This document shows, in pieces, positions 25,573 through 61,682 of a stretch of 64,000 nucleotides of DNA. The stretch is from NCBI GenBank assembly GCA_009760855.2, contig WPIO01000011.1, forward strand, positions 2,408,501 to 2,472,500, written 5' to 3'. A program made the position numbers and the translations under genes. Position 1 is the first letter of the stretch; each line of letters begins with the position of its first letter. The DNA comes from Cristatella mucedo. Taxonomy: Eukaryota; Bryozoa; Phylactolaemata; Cristatellidae. The notes below the pieces were generated by a model. That model was not told the origin of the DNA. It did no database searches and saw only the letters and a program-made list of their open reading frames with translations.

Positions 25573-25735
25573 TTTTGTAAATGTAAAGCGCCTAGAAAGA
25601 GATCGAGTTCTCTGAGGGTGCTTTTTCAAGTATGTTATTAATATTCTTCTTCTTATTAGGAAGCTTAAAACGCACCTTTTTATTACAGCATTTGGAGGTC
25701 CAGTTCCTGGGTGGGGAATAGCTACTGCTGAATTC
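25573..25735 (+). mobile_element. LINE tail plus coding remnant
   Basis: 'gtaaagcgcctagaaagaga' is a plus-strand family A tail. It is followed by 'ggaagcttaaaacgcacctt', the usual end of an L2-like ORF2 (LKTHLF type). Two fragments are joined. Confidence 0.65.
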
Positions 25736-25799
25736 TAAATCAGTAGGGATGACATCCAGTACAGTTCTATGCCCATCCCGATGCAGCTCGCTACTGGGA

Positions 25800-25865
25800 A
25801 ATGATGGAGAGACAAAAAGTGAATGATGGAGAGACAAAAAGTGAATGATGGAGAGACAAAAAGTG
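25800..25865 (+). repeat. 22-bp tandem repeat, 3 copies
   Basis: Three identical copies of 'aatgatggagagacaaaaag' plus 'tg'. Confidence 0.95.
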
Positions 25866-25910
25866 AACTCCATCTACTAGGCTCCCCCGGCCTTATGCCT
25901 GCTCATTAAG

Positions 25911-26063
25911 TCAGACGACTTGTCGCCGAAGAAGTACGACTTGTACTCTCTGAGGACCCTCAGCTGCGTTAGTGAGCCCATGAACCACGAGGCGTGGGAG
26001 TGTTACCATCGTGTCATCGGCAGCGGCCGATGTCCTATCTTGGACATGTGGTGGCAGACGGGT
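25911..26063 (+). pseudogene. Isolated acetyl-CoA synthetase (ACSS-type) exon
   Basis: The frame reads 'SDDLSPKKYDLYSLRTL', 'EPMNHEAWECYHRVIGSGR' and 'CPILDMWWQT'. It matches the ACS region EPINPEAWxWYxxVIGxxRCPIxDTWWQTETGG, part of the adenylate-binding core that activates acetate to acetyl-AMP. It is flanked by an AG acceptor ('cattaag') and a good donor (gacgg|gtacgt) in the phase expected for the following Glu codon. Neighbouring ACS exons were not found, and conserved residues are altered (VSEP for VGEP, M for T before WWQT). It is probably a captured or relic exon, although a live gene with very long introns cannot be excluded. Confidence 0.6.
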
Positions 26064-27040
26064 ACGTTTCAAGCTGCGCATGCTGCTGTCAGGATTCATT
26101 CGTCGCTGGCTGGTAGCACGAGATCTGATGCTTACACAGGTATACAATCCACTGCGACCGTAGCTGGCTGGGCAACCTAGAATTTCGGTATACATTTATT
26201 ACAACATTTGACCCTATTGAACCCTTGATAAATGTCATTGAGGATGCCGCTGCTTTGCTTGTACACTCTTGATAACTACATGTGATCACACTGAAGTTTG
26301 CTTATGCTAGGCATAATCGGATTTCTCGCCAGGATCCCGATGCTTTCCTAGAGAAATATATTGCAGAATGCGTAGGTACCTGCGTTCATGCAAATGTTGT
26401 GCATGACGGCAATAGCACCAGCTTTGATCCTGGCACTCTAGCTCAGACAAACCCCAGATTCTGCAGTTCGGCTTCCAGTGGGGCGTCAAGGCCATTTGGA
26501 CATATATGGTAGTTGTCAGCCACTGGATTAATATATTCCCCACCTTTGTGAAGCAAGTTTGAACATCTAATCTGATAGATGACGTACTTCGTAGCAAAAT
26601 GCTGATGATCCCGAAAAGTAAAGTAAAGGTAGACTCTGAGAGAGAGGAAATTGAACGTCACAAACAACCCGGTGACATTGTATATTTCGATCAGTTAAAT
26701 GGACACGCTGAGCCTGTATAAGAAAATTAGTGGGATCTAATGGCAACGGCAACCGCGCGGAAAGCCTGCACGAACTTGGTTTCGATAAGACAGATTTCCA
26801 TTTTCCAAGGAAGCAAAGACAGCAAGTTTGACAATTTTGCTTTTGAAACATCGCCAAGTAGGCTCTGTACGGAATTTGGGAGAGTATACTACATTAAAGA
26901 ACGAAATTCAACCGAAGTCTCTGCGGCTGACCCTAAGGCGTATTGCACTTGCTCCATAGGCCCTAGGTTAAAAGAATCTAATTGAGATGATCGACGGTGG
27001 CGTCATCGTGCGATTAACCAGTCCGCGGCCTTCACCTCTG
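26064..27040. other. Non-coding; possibly 5' part of decayed retroelement
   Basis: No frame with recognisable motifs was found. It may contain the gag/protease part of the Ty3/gypsy relic that follows, but I cannot show it. Confidence 0.3.
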
Positions 27041-27049
27041 GTGATCCTC

Positions 27050-28260
27050 AGAAATCCCTCGGCTGGCCATATAAAGTTGTATAAGATATCAAAATCTCTG
27101 TGAGGTTGGGCTATCCGTAGGCAAATCTCACAGAGACGATGGACTATCTTCCCAAAGACAAGTTTATGAACTACCTCAAAATATGACATCCTTTAACACT
27201 AAGTTGAGGTCACCGAATAGACTAAAAACTGCTCTTTCATCGACCAATGGTCTATACCAGTATTGTCGAATTTCAGTTAGGATTCAGCAAAGCCTCAGAG
27301 ACAAGTGAAAGTGTTGTCAAATATCTCATTCCTGCGATTGACAGAGTATAGCACGACGACTTCATTTACTTTCATAAAACTTGAGTAGACCATCTTACCA
27401 GCCTCGATAGAGTCCTTAGCCTGTTTAGGTTATCTAGGTTAAAACTGTTGGTAAGAACGGCTGCTTTCCCCAAAAAAAGTTACTTTTCTAGGGCGTGTGG
27501 TTTCTGCAGGAGACACTATACCAAAACCTAAAAAGTATCAGTCACCTGCGATTTGTAAATACATTACAAAGCTGCAAAACTGCTGCCAAGGCTCCAATGA
27601 CTGATTGGCTTTTACTTAAACTTCGTCATGAGACAATTTCAGCAGTCCTCTATGACCAGCTGAAGTGGTTCAAGTTCTCGCTATAATGTACAGTAGCCTT
27701 CAGCAAAGCCCAAAAGCTTCTCATCGACGATGCGGAGATGAAGCTTTTAGATCCGGATCTTCCGTTCGTTGTCACTTGAGATGCTTGACAATAGCAGTTG
27801 GCTCGTTCTAGAGTGACCACATACGCTCGGTGAGCATTAGCCAATGGCATTTGGAGGACGAAAGCTGAATTTCAGATGACGAGATATTCGGCTTCTGAGC
27901 TGAGGCGCCTTGTATTTGTGGAGGCTCTGGATGTACGCAGACCCTACCTTTTTCGGAAAAACTCTTCAACTCTTGACACTGAACACGAGGCAGTCAAGTG
28001 GTTACTGCTTAAGAAGGACGCAAAAGGAAAGGCTCGCCATCTACACTGTTGAACTGAAAAATTTAACGAGGTCGACTTCACGGTGCTCCACAAGAGTGGT
28101 GGGGCTAACGCTGCTTTCGGTGCGGTCAGCAGGGAACGCCATCACACCGAAGCCACCACTTTGGCACGCACGTTCTCATCAGGCATTAAGCAAGTGCAAG
28201 TTCATGACAGCAGCTCTACTTTCAGAGCACGGCAAAAGTAAACCGTCTGTCGAGGGTTGT
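27050..28260 (+). mobile_element. Decayed Ty3/gypsy retrotransposon pol
   Basis: Broken frames show, in the order expected of Ty3/gypsy pol, RT remnants ('TALSSTNGLYQY', 'HDDFIYFHKT', 'FLGRVVSAGDTIPKPKK'), then the RT-RNase H junction ('AFSKAQKLLIDDAEMKLLD') and the RNase H end ('EHEAVKWLLLKKDAKGKAR', 'VDFTVLHKSGGANA', 'AFGAVSRE'). Stops and frameshifts are frequent and no LTRs were identified, so it is inactive. Confidence 0.75.
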
Positions 28261-29265
28261 AAAGCGATTATATCCAGAATTGCAGTGGACACAGCTAATA
28301 GGACTACTCTCACAGCACACGGGAGCCACGATGCCGCAAGCACTTCAATAGAGAGAGAGTGCTTTGAGAGGATGGAGCAGAGCAAGTCGAGCGATGCAAT
28401 AGAATCGTTGACGTTCTTCTTCGACTACTTTTTCGTCCAGTCCAGCCGGACTACGATTTTCGGTTTCCTTATGTAAGCTCTGCATTTAATACCCCGAGGC
28501 ATGATACGGCTTAGTCACTGTCAAATGAACTGTTTGGGCTCAGAATGCCGCGAGTCTCTTGAGATGCGACGTTGGCAAGAATATGGCTGGCTGCTCAGGC
28601 AGCACAGCTACTTTGCCATCCACAATGGCTAGCCGTGACCCGGACAGAACCTCGGATCCAAACCAACATGCTACGACACAGTGGTCAAGAAATGGAAATT
28701 TCAACCGGCTCGGGAAAATAGTGACCAACATACGGCTTAATTTGTGACTTTAAAAGAGGGAGACAAATTGTGGCGGGCAGTTTAATGGCAAGTCAAGCTA
28801 AGTGTTCGCTCACTCAATGGAGTTTACCTAGTACGAGTATTCAGAGGTGTGCAGTGTAGGCAACGGAAAATCAGAGGTGCAAGCACTCCTAATTAAGGGA
28901 GGACTGGCCAGATTCTAGGTCATTTGGTATCAAGCTGGAAAAGATCAGAATGTCGAGTGCGTTTCCCAGTTAAAATCACCCCTATACTTTCCAGCCACTG
29001 TCCTGTACCATACCTCAATGTCAGCATTCAAGCCTGCGTCTGCTGATCTCACTTCCCAGTCGAAGTCATCGGACTCCAATAATTTTTCCAGTACATGACT
29101 GGGGATTGCCTACAATGGTCAATTTCGTCTTATCTCAGTGCGAGATTTCAGATTGCAGATGTCAAAAGCTACCTACCGGTAATCCGCGGAACCTACAAAG
29201 TATGCGGTCTGTGATTGGCTTACTTCTTTTGCCCCTAATTTAGGTTCTCCCTCTTACAGATGCAG
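28261..29265 (+). other. Possible gypsy 3' remnant
   Basis: Around 28735-28780, 'NLL' followed by 'KRETNCGG' and nearby residues could be a worn integrase C-terminal segment, in position for the preceding pol. The match is weak; otherwise nothing is recognised. Confidence 0.25.
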
Positions 29266-29269
29266 TGAC

Positions 29270-29870
29270 CATGCACGATCTAGGATTCTATTTCAAGGAT
29301 ACGACACACGGCTGTACTTTTGCTCTGATTATTTCCAGCCTTTCAGAATCTCAAACCCTCGAAGCTCGCTTAAAAGTATGAAATTCTCACTTTGAATGCA
29401 ACAACATTTCTCAAATTTAAATTCACTGTCGATTGTAGTGGGAAATCCAATGCCACTCGGAATCTGTAAAGTCAGACCACTAAAAATGGGCCACGCCAGG
29501 ATATCTTCACTAGCCTCTACACAGAATCTAGGCGTTCTGTTCCAAAAGAACTTTTCACTAGATGACCACATTAGCTCCACAGTGTACTGGGCTCAGCTTC
29601 AGCTACGTAGCATCGCAAGCATTCGGACTGGTAGGTAACGGTAACACGGCCAAGAACTTTCATGTATTTGTGACATTCCAACTTGACTTCAGTAACTCGC
29701 AACAACAAGCAGGTTTACCTGCTTCTGCAACGGCATGCTTAAGGTTGATCCAAAACTGTGAAGTTAGGCTGGTCTGTCGTGAACGTCGAGACAGCCGTAT
29801 TACACAACTTCCTCTCCGACCTGCTCACCGATCAAGCAGTGTATCGACCTATTCTCACTGAGATAATACG
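29270..29870 (+). mobile_element. Degraded LINE fragment
   Basis: 'NLGVLFQKNFSLDDHISSTV', then 'RLIQNCEVRLVCRERRDSRI', is the family A/L2 RT C-terminal region with many substitutions and frame changes. Confidence 0.75.
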
Positions 29871-29968
29871 TGGACACGTGGCACTTGTTATCTCTAACCG
29901 ATCGGCATCCTTTATATCGAGCACATGAATAGTTCCTAGAGATACACTGTGGCTATCTTAGAGCATTA

Positions 29969-29990
29969 AATTTTATTTTATTTTATTTAC
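29969..29990 (-). terminator. Polyadenylation signals of the large glycoprotein gene
   Basis: On the minus strand three overlapping AATAAA hexamers ('aataaaataaaataaaat') lie about 430 nt after the stop at 30418. They are the first canonical signals downstream. Confidence 0.6.
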
Positions 29991-30417
29991 GCGGCTACGA
30001 ATTGTGCATGCCAGTTGATAATTCGGCGGTTTGCAGTGGGGAGCCTCCTGATCGCGATGCATCCGGCCGCCTTTTACAGAAAAAGAATAACACAATTAAA
30101 CACGGTATTGAAAAAAATATCCGCTGTACTTGCCTGATGCTGCCGGGAGACGAGCAAGTCGCAAAGAGACAGAGACGTGACCATTTTTTAATGCAAAACA
30201 ACGCCAACGCATGCCAATTTTTGTAGATATATCCACGCTTCGCTCAAGTTTTCAAAAATGAGGGTGAATGCCGGGGAGTTGTCGCTTGGAAAAAAAGATA
30301 CGGCCAGGGGCGCAATGTGGGCATGCAGTGGCGACCACGCAGCGTCGGTACTGCTACGTCCAGCGTTCTTCCGAGGCCAGCCGCCGCTAGTCCCGCTGCC
30401 CCAGGTCCTCTGCCGCG

Positions 30418-55614
<25,197 letters not shown>

Positions 55615-55721
55615 CGCCGAGGCCACCGCCAGCCTTCGGAGCAGCAGCAGCACTTAAACCGCCCGGCGGCTTCGAGCTCGCTCGCCCAGGCCACGACGGC
55701 CGTGCGAGCTGGACGAATCTC

Positions 55722-55724
<3 letters not shown>

Positions 55725-55788
<64 letters not shown>
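55725..55788 (-). promoter_or_regulatory. GA tract upstream of leader exon B
   Basis: (CT)n on the plus strand, so (GA)n on the gene's strand, about 111-175 nt before the ATG. GA tracts of this kind often lie in animal core promoters, where GAGA-type factors can bind. The role here is inferred. Confidence 0.45.
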
Positions 55789-55790
<2 letters not shown>

Positions 55791-56514
55791 AGCTTAAGCC
55801 TGTCTCAATCAAGTCCTTGGCTCTTTTCAGGGGCTACGAAAAATGAAGAGAGAGCGGCGAGTGCCAACACCCTAATGCCCCCCCCCATCAGCATCGCTCA
55901 CGTGTCCGAACCGTCAGTGTGGCTTCACCAGAGCGGCAGCTGTCTAGGATGGACAATTAATAAGCACCCTTAACCGAACAGCCGGCACACTCTGATCCCT
56001 CGGCCGATGCACTGCACACCCATCGTCTCTCGAATCAGCCAGCTGAGCTGAGGCCCCGAGGGGCGACTCTTACCCGAGCACCCTACTGGCAAGTCTAGCA
56101 AGTAGGTCGATCGTCTGCCATTGCTGCTGCTATCCATCCATCGACAGCATCCAGTGCCAGCTGACATTTACTGCCGCATCTCGGTGCACACGAAGTTGTT
56201 CGCGCTGCAGTAGCATTTCAAATTAGGCTCCCACATACTGGAACTTACTGCCGACCCGACATCACGACATCCACTGGCTGTCCTCTGACTTGAAATTTAT
56301 TACAGGAAGCTTAAACATAGTGGACTCTCCTCTTCCTCCGCCACGCACTCCTCGCAGCATTCGAACTGCCAGCGTGAATTTGTCTTTACATGCTGACGCG
56401 TGCTGAAAGTGTTCTCGCTATCCCTAAGCAACTGTAACGCTTTCCAGCACTCACCAGCTGTAACGCTTAATGTCAGCATATTTAAATTTGAGACTTTGGC
56501 ACGTAACAAAGAAG
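55789..56514. other. Non-coding, nothing recognised
   Basis: This is the upstream flank of leader exon B; a poly-C run lies at 55877-55886. Confidence 0.4.
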
Positions 56515-56785
56515 CTAGAAAAACGCACCTACTCATGACAGCATTTAGCGGGTCCTTGTGATTCGTCCTTCGTGTGCTTTTGCGTGCTGACACTGCTGCA
56601 TGCTGCCACTAACCATATTTGCATGCTGACCCTGTGCTTGTCACCCCTAATCTTGTTATTCTTGTTGTTTATTGAGCATGCTACCACTAACCATTCGATC
56701 GCGTTTCCCTTCGCAGCAACTGTAAAGCGCCTAAAAAGAGATTGAGTTCTCTGGGGTCGCTTTATCAAATGTGTTATATCGTTAT
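56515..56785 (+). mobile_element. LINE family A 3' end
   Basis: 'cagcatttagcgggtccttg' to 'gtaaagcgcctaaaaagaga' and 'ggggtcgctttatcaaat'; the tail ends in 'gttattatcc'. Confidence 0.85.
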
Positions 56786-57927
56786 TATCCTACAGTCTAT
56801 CTTCCCTGTTCTGGTGGCCTAGCAAGCAGTGTAGAGCCACCCATTCTCATAAACGAGCCCAATTTTTTTTTGGAAACAATTCGATTGGCTGCTGCCATAT
56901 ATACGCAGATTCCTACTTTCGTTATACCGCGACAAGGAGATAATTATTATCGACTTGCAATGTCCAAAGAGCGGTATGTATTACTAGCAGACCTTTATGA
57001 AAACTATCAGTCACCAATGGGAAGCCGGGGATGTGTGCACTTTACGGAGAGCAAGTGCCGTAAATCGATAATGTCTTACCCATCATGCCGAACTGCAGCA
57101 GCATCACGTGACTCACTACGGTTTGTGCCTGTGGGTCACGCCTGTTTGGCAGGCTATAGAGCTGATTTTAAAAGCAAATATTTGGCAATTTCGCAGCCGG
57201 AGAACTCATGAACAACTATACATGTCTCTCAGGAGAGCCAACTCAGAACCGAAGTTCTCAAAGCCTGCCTCCCGGAGCAATGCTTTACCAACTCCCCTAT
57301 TACAGCCCTGCTCTCCAGCCCTCGGAAATATGGAGCCTTAATCCCCTAATCGAAGGCGCTCCGAAGAGCCCGAAACTAAAATAGCCGGGTTGCCACATTT
57401 TCATAGAATGCTCTGAAGCTTTACTCCAAACTAGCGCCTGATACCCAAAAACCTTTTTGGACATCAAACTGGTCCATCATGTTTGGACATGTCCATCAAG
57501 TTTGGACACCAAACTGGCCACCCTCAGGCAAGAGGACCTCGCCGAAGGTGTCTCACCTCACCGAGAGGCGTTAGACCAGTCTCCTCAAGCAAAGCTGGTA
57601 GACATCTCATTCGATACATAGACTTCATAGCTCTCCATACGATGCTCATTCGAAGCGCTCCGTTCTTCTGGGTGAACCTTCACGTCAGGGGGCTGACGTC
57701 ACCCTAGCGCCACCTACAATCTAGCTTGGCACTTTACAGGCTGAATGACAGGCCGATCGCCCGCTCCTTCTGAACCTGCCTTGTGCAGACGCACGGCACG
57801 CCAAACAATCTTCCCCCGTCACAGCACCGCCCTAGCCCAGACAACAGAACTGCCCCCTTGCAACTGACTCCGAAGCACTGTCCTTGCCAGCTCGCTAGCT
57901 CGCTGAAAGGCTCTCCGCTTAGCTTAC
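56786..57927. other. Non-coding between leader exons
   Basis: A plus-strand frame at 56771-57211 (146 codons) has no recognisable motif. 'tttggacat'/'aaactgg' words repeat at 57460-57515. No exon with the repeat signature is seen between the two leader exons. Confidence 0.4.
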
Positions 57928-58147
57928 CATCAACCTTGCACGTGTAAGCGAGATGTCCAGCTGATGCTAAATACACTCCGGCCACGGATGAGTTGAAAAA
58001 TGCATAGCCAACGTCGGCGTTCAGCTCATATGTAGCACGGGTGCCAAACTCGTCCATGCGCCACAGTCTCAAGCTGCACACAGGGGCCCATGTAGCCGTA
58101 GCTAGCAGCCAAGTGGCGACGGCGACTCGAGCGTCTCTCTGTAGCAT
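57928..58147 (-). CDS. Leader exon A: signal peptide and N-terminal module
   Basis: ATG at 58147 encodes 'MLQRDARVAVATWLLATAT' and 'WAPVCS' (signal), then 'LRLWRMDEFGTRATYELNAD', 'VGYAFFNSSVAGVYLASAG' and 'HLAYTCKVDG'. The donor gatg|gtaagc is phase 1. It is clearly homologous to leader exon B ('APVCSLRLW', 'ATYEL', 'NSSV.G.Y', 'KVDG'). With no further repeat exons before 55.6 kb, it is most simply an alternative first exon of the same gene; a broken tandem duplicate is the other option. Confidence 0.75.
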
Positions 58148-58270
58148 CGTAGCCAGCCACGATCTCAGGCTTCAGGGCAGCCGCATAACGGCCCGGTGCC
58201 TAGCTAGAGGCTTGCCGCCACCGCCAGATGCCGCGACCTTCCAATCGCAGGACGTGACTTCTACCTCGGC

Positions 58271-58296
58271 CTCTCTCTCTCTCTCTCTCTCTCTCT
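58271..58296 (-). promoter_or_regulatory. GA tract upstream of leader exon A
   Basis: A GA run on the gene's strand, 124-150 nt before the ATG at 58147, at the same relative position as the tract in front of leader exon B. Confidence 0.4.
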
Positions 58297-58544
58297 TCCG
58301 GGACCAGTTTCTAAGAAGTTATGAAATGCAAGAGGGCGCTAGCCTGGTATGACCCAGTAACGATGACACCTTCCGCGTGCCAGTATCGCCTTACCAAGGA
58401 GGATGCTATTGAGAACGAACCATTAAATTGAACTCTCAACCGGGCTTCCGTGAGCAGAACTACCGTGGGCGTGAACGTGGGAGGAACTCAAGTGGGCGGA
58501 ACTGCCTACCCTCAGCTACTTAAGATGTAAATAAATCAATAACT

Positions 58545-58690
58545 AAAATTCATTTGCATTTTACCCTAAGAGAACTTAATCTCTATTCAGATGCTTCAAA
58601 TATGCCTCGGGGCTCGAGCGCACGACTTCGGTCGGGGCGAGCACCTAAACCACTGGGGGCCAAACCAGCATGGCGGCATGTCAATTGGAG
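58545..58690 (-). repeat. tRNA-derived SINE (family 1)
   Basis: On the minus strand, 'gctggtttggcccccagtgg' (A-box region), 'gcgctcgagccccgaggc' (B-box) and the LINE-like tail 'aatagagattaagttctctt' are followed by an AT-rich end. It is more complete than the copy at 59.6 kb. Confidence 0.85.
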
Positions 58691-58714
58691 GAAGGAGTGA
58701 CTGAGGCACCCGCG

Positions 58715-59135
58715 GGCGCCAAGTTGGTCAATGCATTTGTGAGATGCAGGCTACCCTTGTGTAACTAGCTCCCTGAAAGTCTGCTGGACGATGATGCAAT
58801 TACACCTTTTTTAGACAGTGCGAAACTCTGCAGCTAAGTGTTCCGTCGGGAATATTGAGACTGCCGCCTTATGTCACGATTTCTCTTCTGCATTGTTTCT
58901 CCACCAAGCAGCCACCGACGTACGAAGCGGCTGTCAGAATCAGCTTCAGGTCTCTTTAGTCTGTTGCTCCAGCGGATACATCTAAAATACTTACCTTCCC
59001 CCCAGACTTTCACCAAACGACTGAAGCTCCTGCATTCGGTCGTTTTGCTGGGCCTCTCTGAACAACGTCAAATCCTTTGGGGCCACGGCCAGTTCCTAAG
59101 CTCTCTATTAGCGAAAGCGCTCAAAGCCTTCTAGA
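58715..59135 (+). mobile_element. Degraded LINE fragment
   Basis: 'AKLVNAFVRCRLPLCN' and 'AITPFLDSAKLCS' keep the spacing of the family A RT C-terminus (SKLVHAFVTSRLDFCNS, VQNSAARL). Many substitutions. Confidence 0.65.
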
Positions 59136-59620
59136 AAGTAACAACCGAGTAGCAACAAGACATATCCACGAATTTTCATTTAAAAGAAGCTGTAAGCCTC
59201 ACACATTTTCTCTGCCAGTGTGAATTGCCATCGATGTAGTTACTTGCTCTGAAAATGTGCACGATAAAACGTCGTTAAAACGTCAACGCGCTCCGTTTCT
59301 AGCATATGCATATTGGCTAGCAGCAGTTTTAGTTCACTTAGGAAGTACTTAATATGCTTGAAGTAATGAGTCGCTACTATGATTATGCAGGTAGGGATAG
59401 CCAGCGGTCAGTCAACAAGTTCCCTCTGTCAGCCAAAGCTGCCGGCCGGCGATCTCTTAATGAGCTTGCAAGTCTAAAGATGGGTTCAAGCATGAGCTAC
59501 TGGCACCTATATTCAGGCTGGCCTGGATAAAGGGCAAACTGCACTTTTTTCTGACCCCTTTTCGGCTGCTGGCACAGAACCGCTCGCTGACCCGCCCCCG
59601 GCGCCTGCTTACGTCTTAGC
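59136..59620. other. Non-coding, nothing recognised
   Basis: No exon with the repeat signature and no repeat family seen. Confidence 0.4.
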
Positions 59621-59621
59621 T

Positions 59622-59725
59622 GACGCAGCTGGTTTGGCCCAGTGGTTAAGGTGCTCGCCCCGAGGCATAACGTGAAGCGCCCAAATAGAGATTAAGTTCT
59701 CCTCGGGAGCGCTATATAAAAGAAG
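59622..59725 (+). repeat. tRNA-derived SINE (family 1), B-box deleted
   Basis: A-box 'tggcccagtggttaag', then 'gtgctcgccccgaggcat' (a deletion removes most of the B-box arm) and the tail 'aagcgcccaaatagagatta' plus 'gggagcgctatataaa'. Confidence 0.8.
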
Positions 59726-61055
59726 GATTTTTCTTCGGAATGCTAATGAGCAGCGAAACGTGTCCCAATTAGCTAAGCTGGCGTGCTAACAGCGGTGGCC
59801 TGAGAAGGCAAAAGGCGAGAGCGGATGCTTCAGTAATTCAGGGGTCACGATCGCCTGCCAGCTGTCGTTCATGCGAGCTGCCTAAGCAGAAGTGCAGCTG
59901 CAGATCGGGCTTCCAGAGTTTCGGAAAATGCACCCGGCTGGCTGGAAGTATGAAGTTTTCACCTTTCACCTCTGAGCAGCCTTGCCCTGCTGTTTATAGC
60001 GAGATTTGGATGCAAAATGGGGGATTATGTTACAGCGCTCGTTCGCTGCACGAAGTGGGCGGTCAATTGTTCTAAAGCACGCATGCTCAATATTTGCGCT
60101 TCGAGATTCTGAAGCCCGAAGCAATGCTCTTTCTCAGACCTGTAAAAAGCAGTCCGCCGGGACTCAGTTTGTATTGAGGGGATTCTGATGCGATTGCCCT
60201 AAATACGCCCTCCCCCCACAATGACTGGATGTCAAAAAATTCAATGTATTCGTAAGCAGACTGACTTCGAAATCTATCTTTCTCTCTACCACAAATAACC
60301 AAGAACCGCGTCTTTCGACAGTTACTAGCTATTTGGACTCGCTTACAGCATTGAATTGCAAACTGTTTCTTTTAACATTCAAACCGGAAGTGGCCCAGCA
60401 AAAGCCAAGTTTCTATATCACTCTGCTTAGCATTTTAGTAAATTAGAGCAAGTTTTCATCGAAGTACACCTGCAAAAAAGTCTCCCAATGCTTCTGCAGC
60501 TGCTCAGTACTTTAGTAATAATAATAACGACAATAAATATTAATAAAAAAAATGATAATCAATGATAAAGAAATGATAATGATAATAAAAAACGATGATA
60601 ATAATAATGTATTTGTTCTCTCTCTATGCATATTAACTCTGCTGCAAAGAAAGTAAGTCAACTTTTAGTCATAACGTTAGGAATTTTAGCACTCGTAAGC
60701 GCGAAAACGACTTTGCTATTAATTTTCAAAATAAAATTCGGTAGCAGGCTACTGACATAGAAATGGCTTACTTCAAGCCCTACTATCCAAGAGACTGTTT
60801 AGGTCATACATTGAAAGCGCTTTCAGCGTGCCTGGGGTTTTGATGACTCCAAAGTAAGCCATGATTACACATGAGATGACTATTATCAACGGCTGAGTAA
60901 AAAAAGCAATGCAAAGTCAATAATGCTTGAAGCATTAAATATTTACAAATATTAGAGTTTGCCGTCTGCGTTTACCATCCTGCCAGCATGCGCTTTTATC
61001 ACGGCCATCCGACAAAGCCACCTTTTATTAAAGTTTCATTATCTCTTACTGCGCC
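59726..61055. other. Non-coding, AT-rich simple sequence
   Basis: AT-rich simple sequence of aataat/gataat words lies at 60515-60612. No minus-strand exon that could end an upstream copy of the glycoprotein gene was found here. Confidence 0.4.
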
Positions 61056-61059
61056 TACT

Positions 61060-61420
61060 ATCTAATGTCCTGCTGCCTGCGACTGTGGTGCATCCTTTAT
61101 AGCCATCCTGAGGTGCTACTTTCATGCTACGTCACCTCCTCGACTGCCCTCCTAACTCCGCTATGCTCTTTGCTTTCTCCTTGTTGCGTGAAATGAAGTC
61201 TGCTGGCTACCGCAAGCGTCCAAAAAGCTTAGGCTTTGAGTGTGTTAGAGAAAACAATTCTCCAGCCTAACACACACTTAGTCCTTGTGGCTTTGCGAAG
61301 TTACAGGCAAATATTTGCAAAATTAAATTACTCGTTGAGTATCTAGAACCACAGAGATCGGTTCTAGGTCCCATTCTCTTCACTGTTAATAATACTAGCA
61401 ATTATGGTAGGGTATTCGCA
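61060..61420 (+). mobile_element. LINE family B 3' UTR joined to RT fragment
   Basis: 61060-61310 matches the family B UTR at 11.7-11.94 kb ('ctttctccttgttgcgtgaa', 'aacacacacttagtccttgt'). It is followed by 'RSVLGPILFTVNN', an RT motif out of order, so two fragments are joined. Confidence 0.65.
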
Positions 61421-61529
61421 CACCACCGTAACAACAATCTTTCAGTCAACCTCTTCATTTAAAAACAAACTCTAGCAAATTTTAACCACCCATTCTTCAA
61501 AGCCTTTACTTTATCCAAATGTATGGTGC

Positions 61530-61682
61530 TTTATGCACCTATGCATACTGCCAATATGGATGCTATTGCTGTCTGTATTCAGCTAATATGCTTCCATCAC
61601 AGCCTACACCAAGTTCCCAGAAATATATCTAGTTCTCTTCGGGTGAAATGCGAATGCATTATTATTATTATTATTATTCCCA
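61530..61682 (+). mobile_element. LINE tail with (ATT)n end
   Basis: 'gtgctttatgcacctatgca' to 'aagttcccagaaatatatct' resembles the family A UTR and ends in '(att)n' at 61656-61678. Confidence 0.55.

Noticed and set aside
56771-57211. 146-codon plus-strand ORF
   Set aside because: No motif, no flanking splice signals that I could justify, and it begins in a LINE tail.
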